A stretch of DNA of 47,701 nt. Source: Actinomyces urogenitalis DSM 15434 (GTDB lineage: Bacteria > Actinomycetota > Actinomycetes > Actinomycetales > Actinomycetaceae). Numbering within the stretch: the stretch's first letter is position 1; the number at the start of each line of letters is the position of its first letter. The stretch covers positions 303,027 to 350,727 of the forward strand of contig NZ_DS999576.1 in the NCBI RefSeq assembly GCF_000159035.1, in the 5' to 3' direction. The translations under genes and the position numbers were made by a program. Positions 25,200 through 33,308 of the stretch are shown here, piece by piece. The notes beneath the pieces are model-generated. The model was given only the letters and a program-made list of their open reading frames with translations. It was not told the origin of the DNA and did not search any database.

Positions 25200-25353
25200 G
25201 CGGACGAGGATATGAGGGGCTCGGGCTCCACAGGTGCTCCCCGCAACAGGGTGGCGAGCGACCGTCCACAGGCGCCCTGCAGCGAGCCGGCCCGATGGGG
25301 CACGGTAGTGGCGACGGCGGCACGAGGTCGCCGCGCACGCTCAAGGAGGAGCC

Positions 25354-25974
25354 ATGTCAGTACACACCGCAGCACCCGCCAGCTCTCGGCAGTCCGCGCC
25401 AGGGGGCCGTGCGACTGAGGAGGAGGGGCTCTACGGCCCACGGGGATGGAGCGTGCGCGCCGGGGTCTGGGAGGTCCTTGCCGGTGCGCGCGATGAGCTG
25501 CGCTCCACCATGATCCCCGGGCGCTTTGGCATTGCTCCGCAGGGGCATATCGACAAGGAAGGGCCTGTTGACGACTACACCCCTTTCCATGACATGGGGC
25601 CCTCGGCTGCCAGGCGCCTGCTGGAGATCTTGCCGGCCCGCCAGCTGGAGGACCGGCAGAACCTGGGGCCCAGCCTGGGCTGCCTCCTACGCGCCTGTGC
25701 CTCGGCCTCGGGCCGGGTGCGGCTGTCGGGCTACGGCATCGGCCCTCAGCGCAGTGACGAGCGCGTGACGGTCGAGGCGCTGTGGGTGGCAGATCCGGAC
25801 CTGCTGGATCTGGAGATCGACGACGATCACGAGGAGGGCTGCTGCTGCCAGCAGGTGTGGCAGATGGTGGAGGAACGATACGGCCTGGACGCCCGGGCCT
25901 GCCCGGACGAGATCTCCGTGATCCGGCGCCAGTGGAGCTGGGGGGAGCCGGGGACCTGGCTGTGGTGGGACTGA
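25354..25974 (+). CDS. Hypothetical protein
   Basis: A 206-residue soluble protein I do not recognise. AAGGAGG stands just before ATG 25354. It contains DYTPFHDMGPSAARRLLEIL, an acidic segment DLEIDDDHEEG followed by three Cys in a row (CCC, near residue 168), and ends in a Trp-rich GTWLWWD. The Cys cluster next to Asp/His could bind metal, but nothing proves it. Codon use looks like that of neighbouring genes. It diverges from the PTS gene across a 224-base spacer and precedes the ABC-F gene. Confidence 0.7.
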   Translation: MSVHTAAPASSRQSAPGGRATEEEGLYGPRGWSVRAGVWEVLAGARDELRSTMIPGRFGIAPQGHIDKEGPVDDYTPFHDMGPSAARRLLEILPARQLEDRQNLGPSLGCLLRACASASGRVRLSGYGIGPQRSDERVTVEALWVADPDLLDLEIDDDHEEGCCCQQVWQMVEERYGLDARACPDEISVIRRQWSWGEPGTWLWWD

Positions 25975-26003
25975 CCGGGTGGGGAGCACCTGGTTCCACC
26001 CCG

Positions 26004-26009
26004 TAGCAT
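26004..26009 (+). promoter_or_regulatory. -10 element of leaderless ABC-F gene
   Basis: TAGCAT, 6 bases, then GTG 26016. Identical in sequence and spacing to the serB element. Confidence 0.65.
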
Positions 26010-26015
26010 GGCGGG

Positions 26016-27674
26016 GTGATCAACGTCCAGGACCTCACCATGCGTATCGGCGCCCGTCAGCTCGTCGCGGGAGCCAGCTACCGCGTGGACAAGGGGATGC
26101 GCGTCGGGCTGGTGGGACGCAACGGCGCCGGCAAGACGACGATGACCAAGCTGCTCGCCGCCCAGTCGGTGGCGCAGGGCACCTCGCGCACCGTCGCCGA
26201 CGCCGACGAGCGCCACGGCCTGGAGGCGGTGGAGTACGAGGGCACCATCAGCTGCAACGGCTCGGTGGGCTATCTGCCCCAGGACACCAAGGTCGGTGAC
26301 CTGACGGAGATCGCACGGGACCGGATCCTGTCTGCCCGCGGGATCGACGCCCTGCTGGCGCGTATCCGTAAGGCGGAGGAGAAGATCTCCACCACCTCTG
26401 GCGACGCCCAGGCCAAGGCCCTGGACCGCTACACCCGGCTCGACCACGAGTTCACCATGGCCGGCGGGTACGCGGCTGCCTCGGAGGCGGCACGCATCTC
26501 AGCGGCGCTGGGCCTGCCGGACAGGGTCCTGGATCAGGAGATCGGGACCCTGTCCGGTGGCCAGCGACGACGCGTCGAGCTGGCCCGGGTGCTCTTCCAG
26601 CAGCCTGACACCCTCCTGCTGGACGAGCCGACCAACCACCTGGACCACGACTCGATCCTGTGGCTGCGTGACCACCTGCGGACCTATGCCGGTGGCTTCA
26701 TCGTCATCTCGCACGACGTCGAGCTGCTGCGCGACACCGTCAACCAGGTGATGTACCTGGACGCCAACCGTGGGGTGCTGGACGTCTACCACCTGGGGTG
26801 GGACGCCTACCTGCGCCAGCGTGCCGAGGACGAGGCTCGCCGTCGTAAGGAGCGGGCCAACGCTGAGAAGAAGGCCGCCGCCCTGCGCGCTCAGGGAGAG
26901 AAGATGCGTGCCAAGGCCACCAAGGCCGTGGCTGCCCAGCAGATGCTGCGGCGCGCTGACCGTCTCATGGAGGGACTGGAGGAGGAGCGCACGGCGGAGA
27001 AGGTGGCTCACCTGCGCTTCCCTGACCCTGCGCCTTGCGGCAAGACGCCCCTGCGTGCCACAGGGCTGTCCAAGGCCTACGGCTCGCTGGAGGTCTTTGC
27101 CGGGGTGGACCTGGCGATCGACCGAGGCAGCCGCGTGGTGGTCCTCGGGCTCAACGGCGCCGGGAAGACGACCCTGCTGCGGCTGCTGGGGGGAGTGGAG
27201 CAGCCGGACTCCGGTGAGGTCATCGCCGGGCACGGGCTCAAGATCGGTTACTACGCCCAGGAGCACGAGACCATTGACACCTCGCGCACGGTGGTGGAGA
27301 ACCTGCGCTCGGCCGCGCCGCAGATGGATGACACGCAGGTGCGCAGCGTGCTGGGTTCCTTCCTCTTCTCGGGGGCGGACGCGGACAAGCCGGCTGCCGT
27401 GCTCTCCGGCGGGGAGAAGACCCGCCTGGCCCTGGCGATCCTCGTGGTCTCCTCGGCCAACGTGCTCCTGCTGGACGAACCGACCAACAACCTCGACCCG
27501 GCCAGCCGCGAGGAGATCCTGCGGGCGCTGGGGACCTTCACAGGCGCCGTCGTCCTGGTCACGCACGACGAGGGCGCGGTCGAGGCGCTCAACCCTGACC
27601 GGGTGCTCCTGCTGCCGGACGGGGACGAGGACCTGTGGAGCGAGGACTACCTCGAGCTCGTCACCCTGGCCTGA
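26016..27674 (+). CDS. ABC-F family ATPase (ribosome-associated)
   Basis: A 552-residue protein with two ABC domains and no membrane segments. Domain 1 has GRNGAGKTT, LSGGQRRRVEL and LLLDEPTNHLDHDS. A charged helical linker around 265-320 (RRRKERANAEKKAAALRAQG) is the P-site tRNA interaction motif. Domain 2 has GLNGAGKTT, LSGGEKTRLAL and LLLDEPTNNLD. ABC-F proteins act on ribosomes as translation factors or antibiotic-protection proteins. It resembles the mycobacterial Rv1473 group, and neither role can be chosen from sequence alone. The N-terminal ATPase has an insert after Walker A (VADADERHGLEAVEYEG). Confidence 0.92.
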   Translation: MINVQDLTMRIGARQLVAGASYRVDKGMRVGLVGRNGAGKTTMTKLLAAQSVAQGTSRTVADADERHGLEAVEYEGTISCNGSVGYLPQDTKVGDLTEIARDRILSARGIDALLARIRKAEEKISTTSGDAQAKALDRYTRLDHEFTMAGGYAAASEAARISAALGLPDRVLDQEIGTLSGGQRRRVELARVLFQQPDTLLLDEPTNHLDHDSILWLRDHLRTYAGGFIVISHDVELLRDTVNQVMYLDANRGVLDVYHLGWDAYLRQRAEDEARRRKERANAEKKAAALRAQGEKMRAKATKAVAAQQMLRRADRLMEGLEEERTAEKVAHLRFPDPAPCGKTPLRATGLSKAYGSLEVFAGVDLAIDRGSRVVVLGLNGAGKTTLLRLLGGVEQPDSGEVIAGHGLKIGYYAQEHETIDTSRTVVENLRSAAPQMDDTQVRSVLGSFLFSGADADKPAAVLSGGEKTRLALAILVVSSANVLLLDEPTNNLDPASREEILRALGTFTGAVVLVTHDEGAVEALNPDRVLLLPDGDEDLWSEDYLELVTLA

Positions 27675-27745
27675 GCCCCGACTGCCCGGCTCCTGGCGCG
27701 GGCGACGGTGAGTGCCGTCACGTGGGGTCAGGCTGTGGCAGGACG

Positions 27746-27751
27746 TAGGGT
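27746..27751 (+). promoter_or_regulatory. Candidate -10 element of the ErpA-type gene
   Basis: TAGGGT in the 164-base spacer would start transcription near 27758, leaving a leader of about 80 bases. The rest of the spacer shows nothing clear. Confidence 0.35.
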
Positions 27752-27838
27752 GGGCGGGAACAAGTCACTGTGCTGCCGTGTTGGCACAGGCGGTCCGTGG
27801 CGCCCGCTGCGGAAGCGACCCTGAACGAGGAGAAGACC

Positions 27839-28231
27839 ATGGCCGAGACAACCCCCACCGACGCCCCCCAGACCGAGGTGCCTGAGCACGAGGTCATCCT
27901 CACCCAGGTGGCTGCCGCCAAGGTGGCGAGCCTGCTGGCCCAGGAGGGCCGCGACGACCTTCGCCTGCGTGTAGCCGTCCAGCCCGGTGGCTGCTCCGGC
28001 CTGGTCTACCAGCTCTACTTTGACGAGCGTGTGCTGGATGGCGACGCCGTCCGTGCCTTCCCGACCGGCTCGCAGGAGATGAGCGAGGTTGAGGTCGTCG
28101 TCGATCGCATGAGCGTGCCCTACCTGTCCGGCGCGACGATCGACTTCGCGGACTCCATCGAGAAGCAGGGCTTCACGATCGACAACCCGAACGCCGTCGG
28201 CACCTGCGCCTGCGGCGAGTCCTTCCACTGA
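27839..28231 (+). CDS. erpA: Iron-sulfur cluster insertion protein, ErpA/IscA (HesB) type
   Basis: A 130-residue A-type carrier that delivers Fe-S clusters to apo-proteins. The three ligand Cys are present: PGGCSGLVYQLYF and the C-terminal CACGESF, the usual CGCGxSF with Gly changed to Ala. GAGGAGA lies before ATG 27839; an upstream in-frame extension to 27770 lacks conservation and a ribosome binding site. It is separated from the FKBP gene by 44 bases and may be co-transcribed with it. Confidence 0.9.
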   Translation: MAETTPTDAPQTEVPEHEVILTQVAAAKVASLLAQEGRDDLRLRVAVQPGGCSGLVYQLYFDERVLDGDAVRAFPTGSQEMSEVEVVVDRMSVPYLSGATIDFADSIEKQGFTIDNPNAVGTCACGESFH

Positions 28232-28275
28232 GCCCAGCTGCCCGGACCTCATCTCACCAACGTCTAGGAGACTAC

Positions 28276-29259
28276 GTGCGTCCTGCGCCACTGACTCTGT
28301 CCGCTCTCGCCCTCACCGCCTGCCTGACGCTGGCCGGGTGCTCGGGCTCCGGCTCCTCCTCGGCCCAGGCCAGCGCCTCGGCAACCGCCGCAGCCACGGC
28401 TTCTGGCGTCCAGGAGTGCTCCAGCCTGACCATTGACAAGGACTCTGACGCCCTGCCGACCGTCAACGGCGAGGCCGGTAACCAGCCGACCCTGACCTGG
28501 AGCGGCAAGGACGCACCGGCCAACCTCACGGTCAAGACGCTGAGCCAGGGCAACGGCGAGGAGGTGAAGGAGGCTGACTACGTCACGGTGAGCTATGCCG
28601 GCTGGCAGTGGGGATCGGACACGGTCTTCGACTCCTCCTACCAGCGTGGGTCGGTGACAACCTTCGGTCTTGACCAGGTCATCACCGGATGGCGCTGCGG
28701 GCTGGTGGGGCTGCACGTGGGTGACCGCGTCGTCATGTCGATCCCCGCGGACCAGGCCTATGGTGACTCCTCCTCCAACGGTGTGTCCGGGCCGTTGGTC
28801 TTCGTCGTCGAGATCGCAGGGACGGGCTCCTCCGACGAGCTGGCCGCCGGCACGGCCGACGCGACGATGGAAGGCGAGCAGGCCCTGGCTGACCGCGGTA
28901 TCACGGTCAGCGGGGACCTGGGCGGGGCCGCCACGATCAGTGTCAACGACGGCGCTGCGGAGCCGACTGAGGTGGAGACGATCGTCGTAGCCCGTGGCAG
29001 CGGACCTCAGATCACGGCTGAGTCCTCGCTGCTGATGCACATGGCCTTTACCTCCTGGGACAACTCCTCGACCCAGTCAACCTGGGACGTGGGACAGCCT
29101 CAGACGGTCTCGATGGCGAACGCGCCGGGCCTGACAGGCCTGGTCGGCGTGCCGGTGGGCTCGCGCGTGGCCATCCTCATCCCGGCCTCGGCCGGTGAGA
29201 ACGGCGCGGCCTCGGCACCTGCCCAGGCCTACGTCGTCGACGTCGAGCAGGAGCTCTGA
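28276..29259 (+). CDS. FKBP-type peptidyl-prolyl isomerase lipoprotein
   Basis: A 327-residue exported lipoprotein. The signal peptide ends in lipobox LAGC (Cys22), followed by a Ser/Ala linker. The FKBP domain (about 85-190) has VTVSYAGWQWGSDTVFDSSY, a VITGWRCGLVGLHVGDRVVM core and IPADQAYGD. A second, degenerate FKBP-like unit fills the C-terminus (LTGLVGVPVGSRVAILIPAS) without the aromatic pocket residues. It likely assists folding of secreted proteins. The start is GTG 28276 with GGAGA upstream. Confidence 0.88.
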   Translation: MRPAPLTLSALALTACLTLAGCSGSGSSSAQASASATAAATASGVQECSSLTIDKDSDALPTVNGEAGNQPTLTWSGKDAPANLTVKTLSQGNGEEVKEADYVTVSYAGWQWGSDTVFDSSYQRGSVTTFGLDQVITGWRCGLVGLHVGDRVVMSIPADQAYGDSSSNGVSGPLVFVVEIAGTGSSDELAAGTADATMEGEQALADRGITVSGDLGGAATISVNDGAAEPTEVETIVVARGSGPQITAESSLLMHMAFTSWDNSSTQSTWDVGQPQTVSMANAPGLTGLVGVPVGSRVAILIPASAGENGAASAPAQAYVVDVEQEL

Positions 29260-29300
29260 CGCCCAGAGGCGCGCGGCGCCGACGACGTCACGTACGACAA

Positions 29301-29338
29301 GACGGGGCTGGTCACCACAGGTGGTGACCAGCCCCGTC
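29301..29338. terminator. Bidirectional terminator between FKBP and sodA genes
   Basis: Two perfectly complementary 18-base arms (29301-29318 and 29321-29338) with only two bases between them. It lies between convergent genes, 41 bases after the FKBP stop and 27 bases after the sodA stop. Confidence 0.88.
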
Positions 29339-29365
29339 CCTGTCACGGTGGGCCAGATACTGGGC

Positions 29366-29989
29366 TCAGCGCACGATGAGGCCGGAGGCCTGGGAGGTCG
29401 CGGTGGCCAGACGCTCGGCGACGTCCTGCCAGTTGGCGATGTTCCAGATGGCCTTGACGTAGTCCGCCTTGACGTTGAGGTAGTCGAGGTAGAAGGCGTG
29501 CTCCCACATGTCCACCTGGAACAGCGGGATGGTGCCCACGGGCACGTTGCCCTGCTGGTCGAAGAGCTGGAAGGTCACCAGCTTGCCGGACACCGAGTCA
29601 TAGGCGAGCACGGACCAGCCCGAGCCCTGGATGCCCAGTGCGTTGGCGGTGAACTGCGCCTTGAACTTCTCGAAGGAGCCGAAGGAGTCCTTGATAGCCT
29701 CGGCCAGCTCGCCCTCGGGCTCGCCTCCACCGTTGGGGGAGAGGTTCTTCCAGAAGATCGAGTGGTTGATGTGGCCACCGAGGTTGAAGGCCAGGTTTTT
29801 CTCCAGCAGGTTGATCGCGGCGTGGTCGCCGGCCTCACGAGCAGCCTGAAGCTTCTCCAGCGCGGCGTTGGCGCCGGCGACGTAGGTGGCGTGGTGCTTG
29901 TCGTGGTGGAGCTCCATGATCTTGCCGGAGATGTGGGGCTCCAGGGCGGCGTAGTCGTAGGGGAGCTCGGGGAGCGTGTACACGGCCAT
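29366..29989 (-). CDS. sodA: Superoxide dismutase, Mn/Fe type
   Basis: A 207-residue Fe/Mn superoxide dismutase. The metal ligands are His28, His76 ([10 protein letters not shown]), Asp160 and His164 ([11 protein letters not shown]). The outer-sphere Gln in IQGSGW (Gln121) is the position that marks Mn-type or cambialistic enzymes; Fe-type enzymes carry Gln in the N-terminal domain instead. There is no signal peptide. AAAGGCAGG precedes ATG 29989, so it is a leadered mRNA, unlike many neighbours, and the leader contains a palindrome. Confidence 0.95.
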   Translation of the reverse strand: MAVYTLPELPYDYAALEPHISGKIMELHHDKHHATYVAGANAALEKLQAAREAGDHAAINLLEKNLAFNLGGHINHSIFWKNLSPNGGGEPEGELAEAIKDSFGSFEKFKAQFTANALGIQGSGWSVLAYDSVSGKLVTFQLFDQQGNVPVGTIPLFQVDMWEHAFYLDYLNVKADYVKAIWNIANWQDVAERLATATSQASGLIVR

Positions 29990-30017
29990 GACTGACCTGC
30001 CTTTCGTTGAGCGACGA

Positions 30018-30043
30018 CCTCAGTTCGATAGAACGATCTGAGG
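30018..30043 (-). promoter_or_regulatory. 26-bp palindrome in the sodA leader
   Basis: CCTCAGTTCG and CGATCTGAGG flank a 6-base centre and pair at 9 of 10 positions. With the candidate -10 TATGAT at 30064-30059 the element covers about +9 to +34, so it may be a repressor operator or an mRNA hairpin. Confidence 0.55.
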
Positions 30044-30058
30044 TGTTGAACGCTATTG

Positions 30059-30064
30059 ATCATA
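30059..30064 (-). promoter_or_regulatory. Candidate -10 element of sodA
   Basis: Minus-strand TATGAT at 30064-30059, five of six bases of the consensus. Predicted start near 30052, giving a 60-base leader. Confidence 0.5.
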
Positions 30065-30185
30065 GTCTGTGATGGCCGCAGGTGCTAGGGGCCGATCGTG
30101 ATTACACTGACCGCGCAACCCACGGCGCCCGACGCGCCGTCGGCACCCGCCCGCACGGCATCAGCCAGCACCATCCGGAGGAACT

Positions 30186-30629
30186 ATGACCGACCAGGAC
30201 GCCACCACCCGCCTTGAGCTCCTCGTCTTCTCCGACGACGCCAGCGTGCGTCAGGAGGTCATCACCGGCGTCGGTCGTCGCCCCGCCAAGGGCCTTCCCC
30301 TGGTGAGCTGGACCGAGGTGGCCACGGCCGAGGGCGTGCGCCTGGCGATCAAGGACCGCCAGGCCCAGGGCCTGAAGCCCTTCGACCTGCTCGTGCTGGA
30401 CGCGGAGGCCAAGAAGCTGGGAGGTATGGGGCTGGCCCACGAGCTGCTCACGGAGCTGGACGTGCGTCCGCCGGTCCTGCTCCTGACGGCCCGTCCCCAG
30501 GACGCCTGGCTGTCTGCCTGGGCCCGTGCCCAGGCCATCGTCGCTCGTCCGCTGGACCCCATGAGCCTGCAGGAGGGCGTGACCAAGGCGCTCCAGGCTC
30601 GCTCGGGCGCCGTCGTCGCCGCGGGCTGA
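30186..30629 (+). CDS. Response-regulator receiver-like protein, stand-alone
   Basis: A 147-residue protein with a CheY-like fold pattern: LLVFSDDAS gives the acidic pair (Asp17, Asp18), LLVLDAEA the phospho-acceptor position (Asp72) and LLLTARP the switch Thr101. The conserved Lys of receivers is replaced by Arg121 in VARPLDP. There is no output domain and no kinase nearby. It may be a pseudo-receiver that signals without ordinary phosphorylation. GGAGGAA precedes ATG 30186, and TACACT at 30103-30108 is a candidate -10. Confidence 0.7.
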   Translation: MTDQDATTRLELLVFSDDASVRQEVITGVGRRPAKGLPLVSWTEVATAEGVRLAIKDRQAQGLKPFDLLVLDAEAKKLGGMGLAHELLTELDVRPPVLLLTARPQDAWLSAWARAQAIVARPLDPMSLQEGVTKALQARSGAVVAAG

Positions 30630-30637
30630 GCGGCGGG

Positions 30638-32281
30638 TCAGTCGCGCGAGGCCAGCACCTTGCGGTAGCGCGCTGCGCTGCCCACTGGCCAGGTGAGCAC
30701 CTCGGTGGGCCCCTCGACCTCGACCAGCCGGGCGCCGTCGTCGAGCACCCAGTCAGCCAGTACCAGGGTCTCCTCCACGCTTGTGTCCTGCCCCACGCGT
30801 TCGGGACGGCTGACCACCTGAGCGGTGGCGCGCAGCGAGGCGACCATGGGGCGCGGGTCAGCGCCCGGTGGCGTGACGGCGGACCCCGCCAGCCGTCCCC
30901 AGCGCACGCAGACCAGCTCCCAGCTACCGCCGCTGCGCCGTCGGGCGGCGATGAGGTGCGGGCAGCTCAGAAGAGGCCGCACCTGGTCCGCCCGTCGGGC
31001 CGCGGCCAGCAGGCTGCGCAGGCGCGTCGTCCACAGACCTGCCTCCTCGTAGCGCTCGGCCGCCGAGAGCCGGGCGACCTGCTCCAGCGCCGGCACCGCG
31101 ACAAGATCAATCTGCTCCGCCAGCGCCTGAAGGATCTCCTGGCTGCGCGCGGCCTGGTCGTGCCAGGCGCGTAGCCCGAGTGCACACTCCACCGCGCGCT
31201 GGGCCTGCGAGAGCGAGTGCCGGGAGGAGAAGGGGCCGACGGCGCTGCCCACCTCGCTCGTGGGCAGCACGGTGGTCCCGGCCAGGTGAGGGTGGGAACC
31301 TCTGACCAGGTGGAGCCAGGGCTGGCGGCGCGGGGAGCGTGACCGGCGGTTGACTGGCGGGTCAAGCTCGGCGATGAGCCGCAGCTCGCGCACACGCGCC
31401 TCAACCTCGGTAGGTGTGGGGATGGCGCGCACCTGCACGGTGGTATCCAGCATCTGGGTCACCCGCGTGCGCTTCTCGGCGGCGGTGAAGTAGGAGCGCA
31501 CCCGCCGGCGCAGGTCGACGGCGCTGCCCACGTAAAGCACCTGCCCGGCGGCGGACAGGAACTGGTAGACCCCCGGGCTGGTCGGCAGGTCCTGGGCGAG
31601 CCGGCTCTTGGCCCGGCGCCTGGCAGGCACCGGGTCTGTGGCTGTGGCCAGGTCCTCCAGATGCGTCACTCCCAGGGGGCCGAGTACCTCCAGGGCGGCG
31701 TGGAGGACGTCGACGGTGGCCCTGGCATCGTCCAGCGCTCGGTGCGTGGGCCTGGTGGGGGAACCGACGAAGGAGGCCAGGGTGGCCAGCCGGTGGTTGG
31801 GGACCTCGCTGCGCGTCCAGGCCCGCCGCGCCAGGGCGAGGGTGTCCAGTACGCGGGGCTCGTGCCAGTCGAGCTCGAGCGCACGCGCCGCCCCACGCAG
31901 GTGTCCGACGTCGAAGCGGGCGTTGTGTGCCACCAGGACGGTCTCCTCCTCCCACAGCCGTGCCCACTGGAGGAACCGCTCCAGCGCCTCGGGCACGGGC
32001 GGGGCGCCGGCCACCATGGCGTTGGTGATGCCGGTGAGCACGGTGATCTGTGCCGGGATGGCTCGCCCGGGGTTGACGAGTGTGGACAGCTCGTCCTCCA
32101 CCTGCCCGCCACGCACGCGCACGGCGCCGATCTCAGTGATGGTGTGGGAGCCCGGACCGGCTCCGGTAGTCTCCAGGTCGACCACGACGAAGGTCGTCTC
32201 CTGCAGGGGCGTGCCCATGGACTCGAAGGAAGCCTGGGTGGCGCCGGCGAACGCGGAGGACGGAATCTCGGAGGCGACCAC
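30638..32281 (-). CDS. DEDD exonuclease with GIY-YIG (UvrC-like) domain
   Basis: A 547-residue two-domain nuclease. Residues about 28-195 form a DnaQ-type 3'-5' exonuclease with VVDLETTGAGPGSHTITEIG (Asp and Glu of ExoI), NARFDVGHL (ExoII) and HRALDDARATVDVL (ExoIII). Residues about 228-330 form a GIY-YIG domain: SPGVYQFLSAAGQVLYVGSA, then LRRRVRSYF and a Glu in EVEARVRELRLIAE. This fusion is common in actinobacteria (Rv2191 type) and is likely a repair nuclease. GTG 32281 lies 6 bases after a TAGCCT -10, so it is leaderless. Confidence 0.88.
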   Translation of the reverse strand: MVASEIPSSAFAGATQASFESMGTPLQETTFVVVDLETTGAGPGSHTITEIGAVRVRGGQVEDELSTLVNPGRAIPAQITVLTGITNAMVAGAPPVPEALERFLQWARLWEEETVLVAHNARFDVGHLRGAARALELDWHEPRVLDTLALARRAWTRSEVPNHRLATLASFVGSPTRPTHRALDDARATVDVLHAALEVLGPLGVTHLEDLATATDPVPARRRAKSRLAQDLPTSPGVYQFLSAAGQVLYVGSAVDLRRRVRSYFTAAEKRTRVTQMLDTTVQVRAIPTPTEVEARVRELRLIAELDPPVNRRSRSPRRQPWLHLVRGSHPHLAGTTVLPTSEVGSAVGPFSSRHSLSQAQRAVECALGLRAWHDQAARSQEILQALAEQIDLVAVPALEQVARLSAAERYEEAGLWTTRLRSLLAAARRADQVRPLLSCPHLIAARRRSGGSWELVCVRWGRLAGSAVTPPGADPRPMVASLRATAQVVSRPERVGQDTSVEETLVLADWVLDDGARLVEVEGPTEVLTWPVGSAARYRKVLASRD

Positions 32282-32287
32282 GCTCTG

Positions 32288-32297
32288 AGGCTAGACT
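32288..32297. promoter_or_regulatory. Overlapping divergent -10 elements (exonuclease gene / plsC)
   Basis: AGGCTAGACT holds TAGCCT on the minus strand (32293-32288), 6 bases before GTG 32281, and TAGACT on the plus strand (32292-32297) pointing to plsC. Both share the TA at 32292-32293. Confidence 0.6.
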
Positions 32298-32350
32298 CGA
32301 CCAAGCGGCCGGTCCAGGACCGCGCTGTCTTACCCAGTACAGGAGGTCCC

Positions 32351-33199
32351 GTGGGATACCGAGGCATCAAGGCGGCAGTCGGCCCGGCCATGGAGATTCT
32401 GTACCAGCCGTGGATCCGTGGTGAGGAGAACATCCCTGCCCAGGGTCCTGCGATCCTGGCCTCCAACCACCTGGCGGTGATCGACTCCTTCTTCCTGCCC
32501 CTGCTCATCGACCGTGAGGTCGCCTTCATCGGCAAGTCCGACTACTTCACCGGCAAAGGTGTCAAGGGCTGGGCCGTGAAGAGCTTCATGACGGCCGTGG
32601 GCACCATCCCGGTGGACCGCTCGGGCGGGCGCGCCTCCCAGGCGGCGCTCCAGGCGGGAATTGACCGACTGCGCGCTGGCGAGCTCTTCGGCATCTACCC
32701 CGAGGGCACCCGCAGCCCTGACGGCAGGCTTTACCGCGGCAAGACCGGGGTGGCGCGTGTGGCTCTGGCCACGGGGGCGCCGGTGGTCCCGGTGGCGATG
32801 ATCGGCTCCAACCTCGCCCAGCCCATCGGGCAGGCCGTGCCCTCGACCCGGCACCGGGTGGGCATCGTCATCGGTGAGCCGATGGACTTCACCCGCTACA
32901 CCGGCCTGGAGAACGACCGCTTCGTGCTGCGTTCGATCACCGACGAGATCATGTACTGCCTCATGGCGCTGTCTGGCCAGGAGTACGTGGACCTGTACGC
33001 CGCCGACGTGAAGAAGGCCATGGACGCCGAGCACGCCAGCGCCGAGGAGGTTGTTGCGCAGATGCTGGCCGAGCAGGCCGCGCGGCGTCCGGCGGCCGCC
33101 CCGGTGGCGGCTCCCGGTGGTCGTCCGGCTCCTGAGCTCGTGGTTCCCGAGCCTCCCCAGGAGCCGACGGCGCAGCCGGGCCCTTCGTCCGAGGAGTAA
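32351..33199 (+). CDS. plsC: 1-acyl-sn-glycerol-3-phosphate acyltransferase
   Basis: A 282-residue membrane-associated acyltransferase that makes phosphatidic acid from lysophosphatidic acid. Motif I is SNHLAVIDSFF (the catalytic H-x4-D), followed by GTIPVDRSGG, motif III YPEGTRSPDG with the phosphate-binding Glu/Gly/Thr/Arg, and VPVAMIGS. A Pro/Ala-rich tail of about 45 residues ends the protein. GTG 32351 has a perfect AGGAGG site at 32341-32346; the open frame extends upstream but overlaps the divergent exonuclease gene. Confidence 0.9.
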   Translation: MGYRGIKAAVGPAMEILYQPWIRGEENIPAQGPAILASNHLAVIDSFFLPLLIDREVAFIGKSDYFTGKGVKGWAVKSFMTAVGTIPVDRSGGRASQAALQAGIDRLRAGELFGIYPEGTRSPDGRLYRGKTGVARVALATGAPVVPVAMIGSNLAQPIGQAVPSTRHRVGIVIGEPMDFTRYTGLENDRFVLRSITDEIMYCLMALSGQEYVDLYAADVKKAMDAEHASAEEVVAQMLAEQAARRPAAAPVAAPGGRPAPELVVPEPPQEPTAQPGPSSEE

Positions 33200-33216
33200 G
33201 TGACGCGGGGGCCGCG

Positions 33217-33222
33217 TAGAAT
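33217..33222 (+). promoter_or_regulatory. -10 element of pfkA
   Basis: TAGAAT in the 109-base spacer before pfkA, with a predicted start near 33229 and a leader of about 80 bases ending in GAAAGG. The leader is otherwise unremarkable. Confidence 0.5.
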
Positions 33223-33308
33223 GGCCCTGGTGCGGCCTGGTCCGCGCCCTGCCGTCCCGTGGCACGTGCCCGGGACGGGTCACCGTTACCTCCTCCGAAA
33301 GGTTCTCG

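Noticed and set aside
25977-26001. Terminator between the hypothetical gene and the ABC-F gene
   Set aside because: Only a 6-bp stem with a 13-base loop; too weak to call.
25130-26041. Upstream continuation of the PTS reading frame to 985 codons
   Set aside because: The extension is Arg/Pro-rich and overlaps the divergent hypothetical gene; EIIB begins right at ATG 25129 with a ribosome binding site.
31661-32350. Upstream continuation of the plsC frame
   Set aside because: It overlaps the exonuclease gene on the other strand; GTG 32351 has a perfect AGGAGG and matches the family N-terminus.
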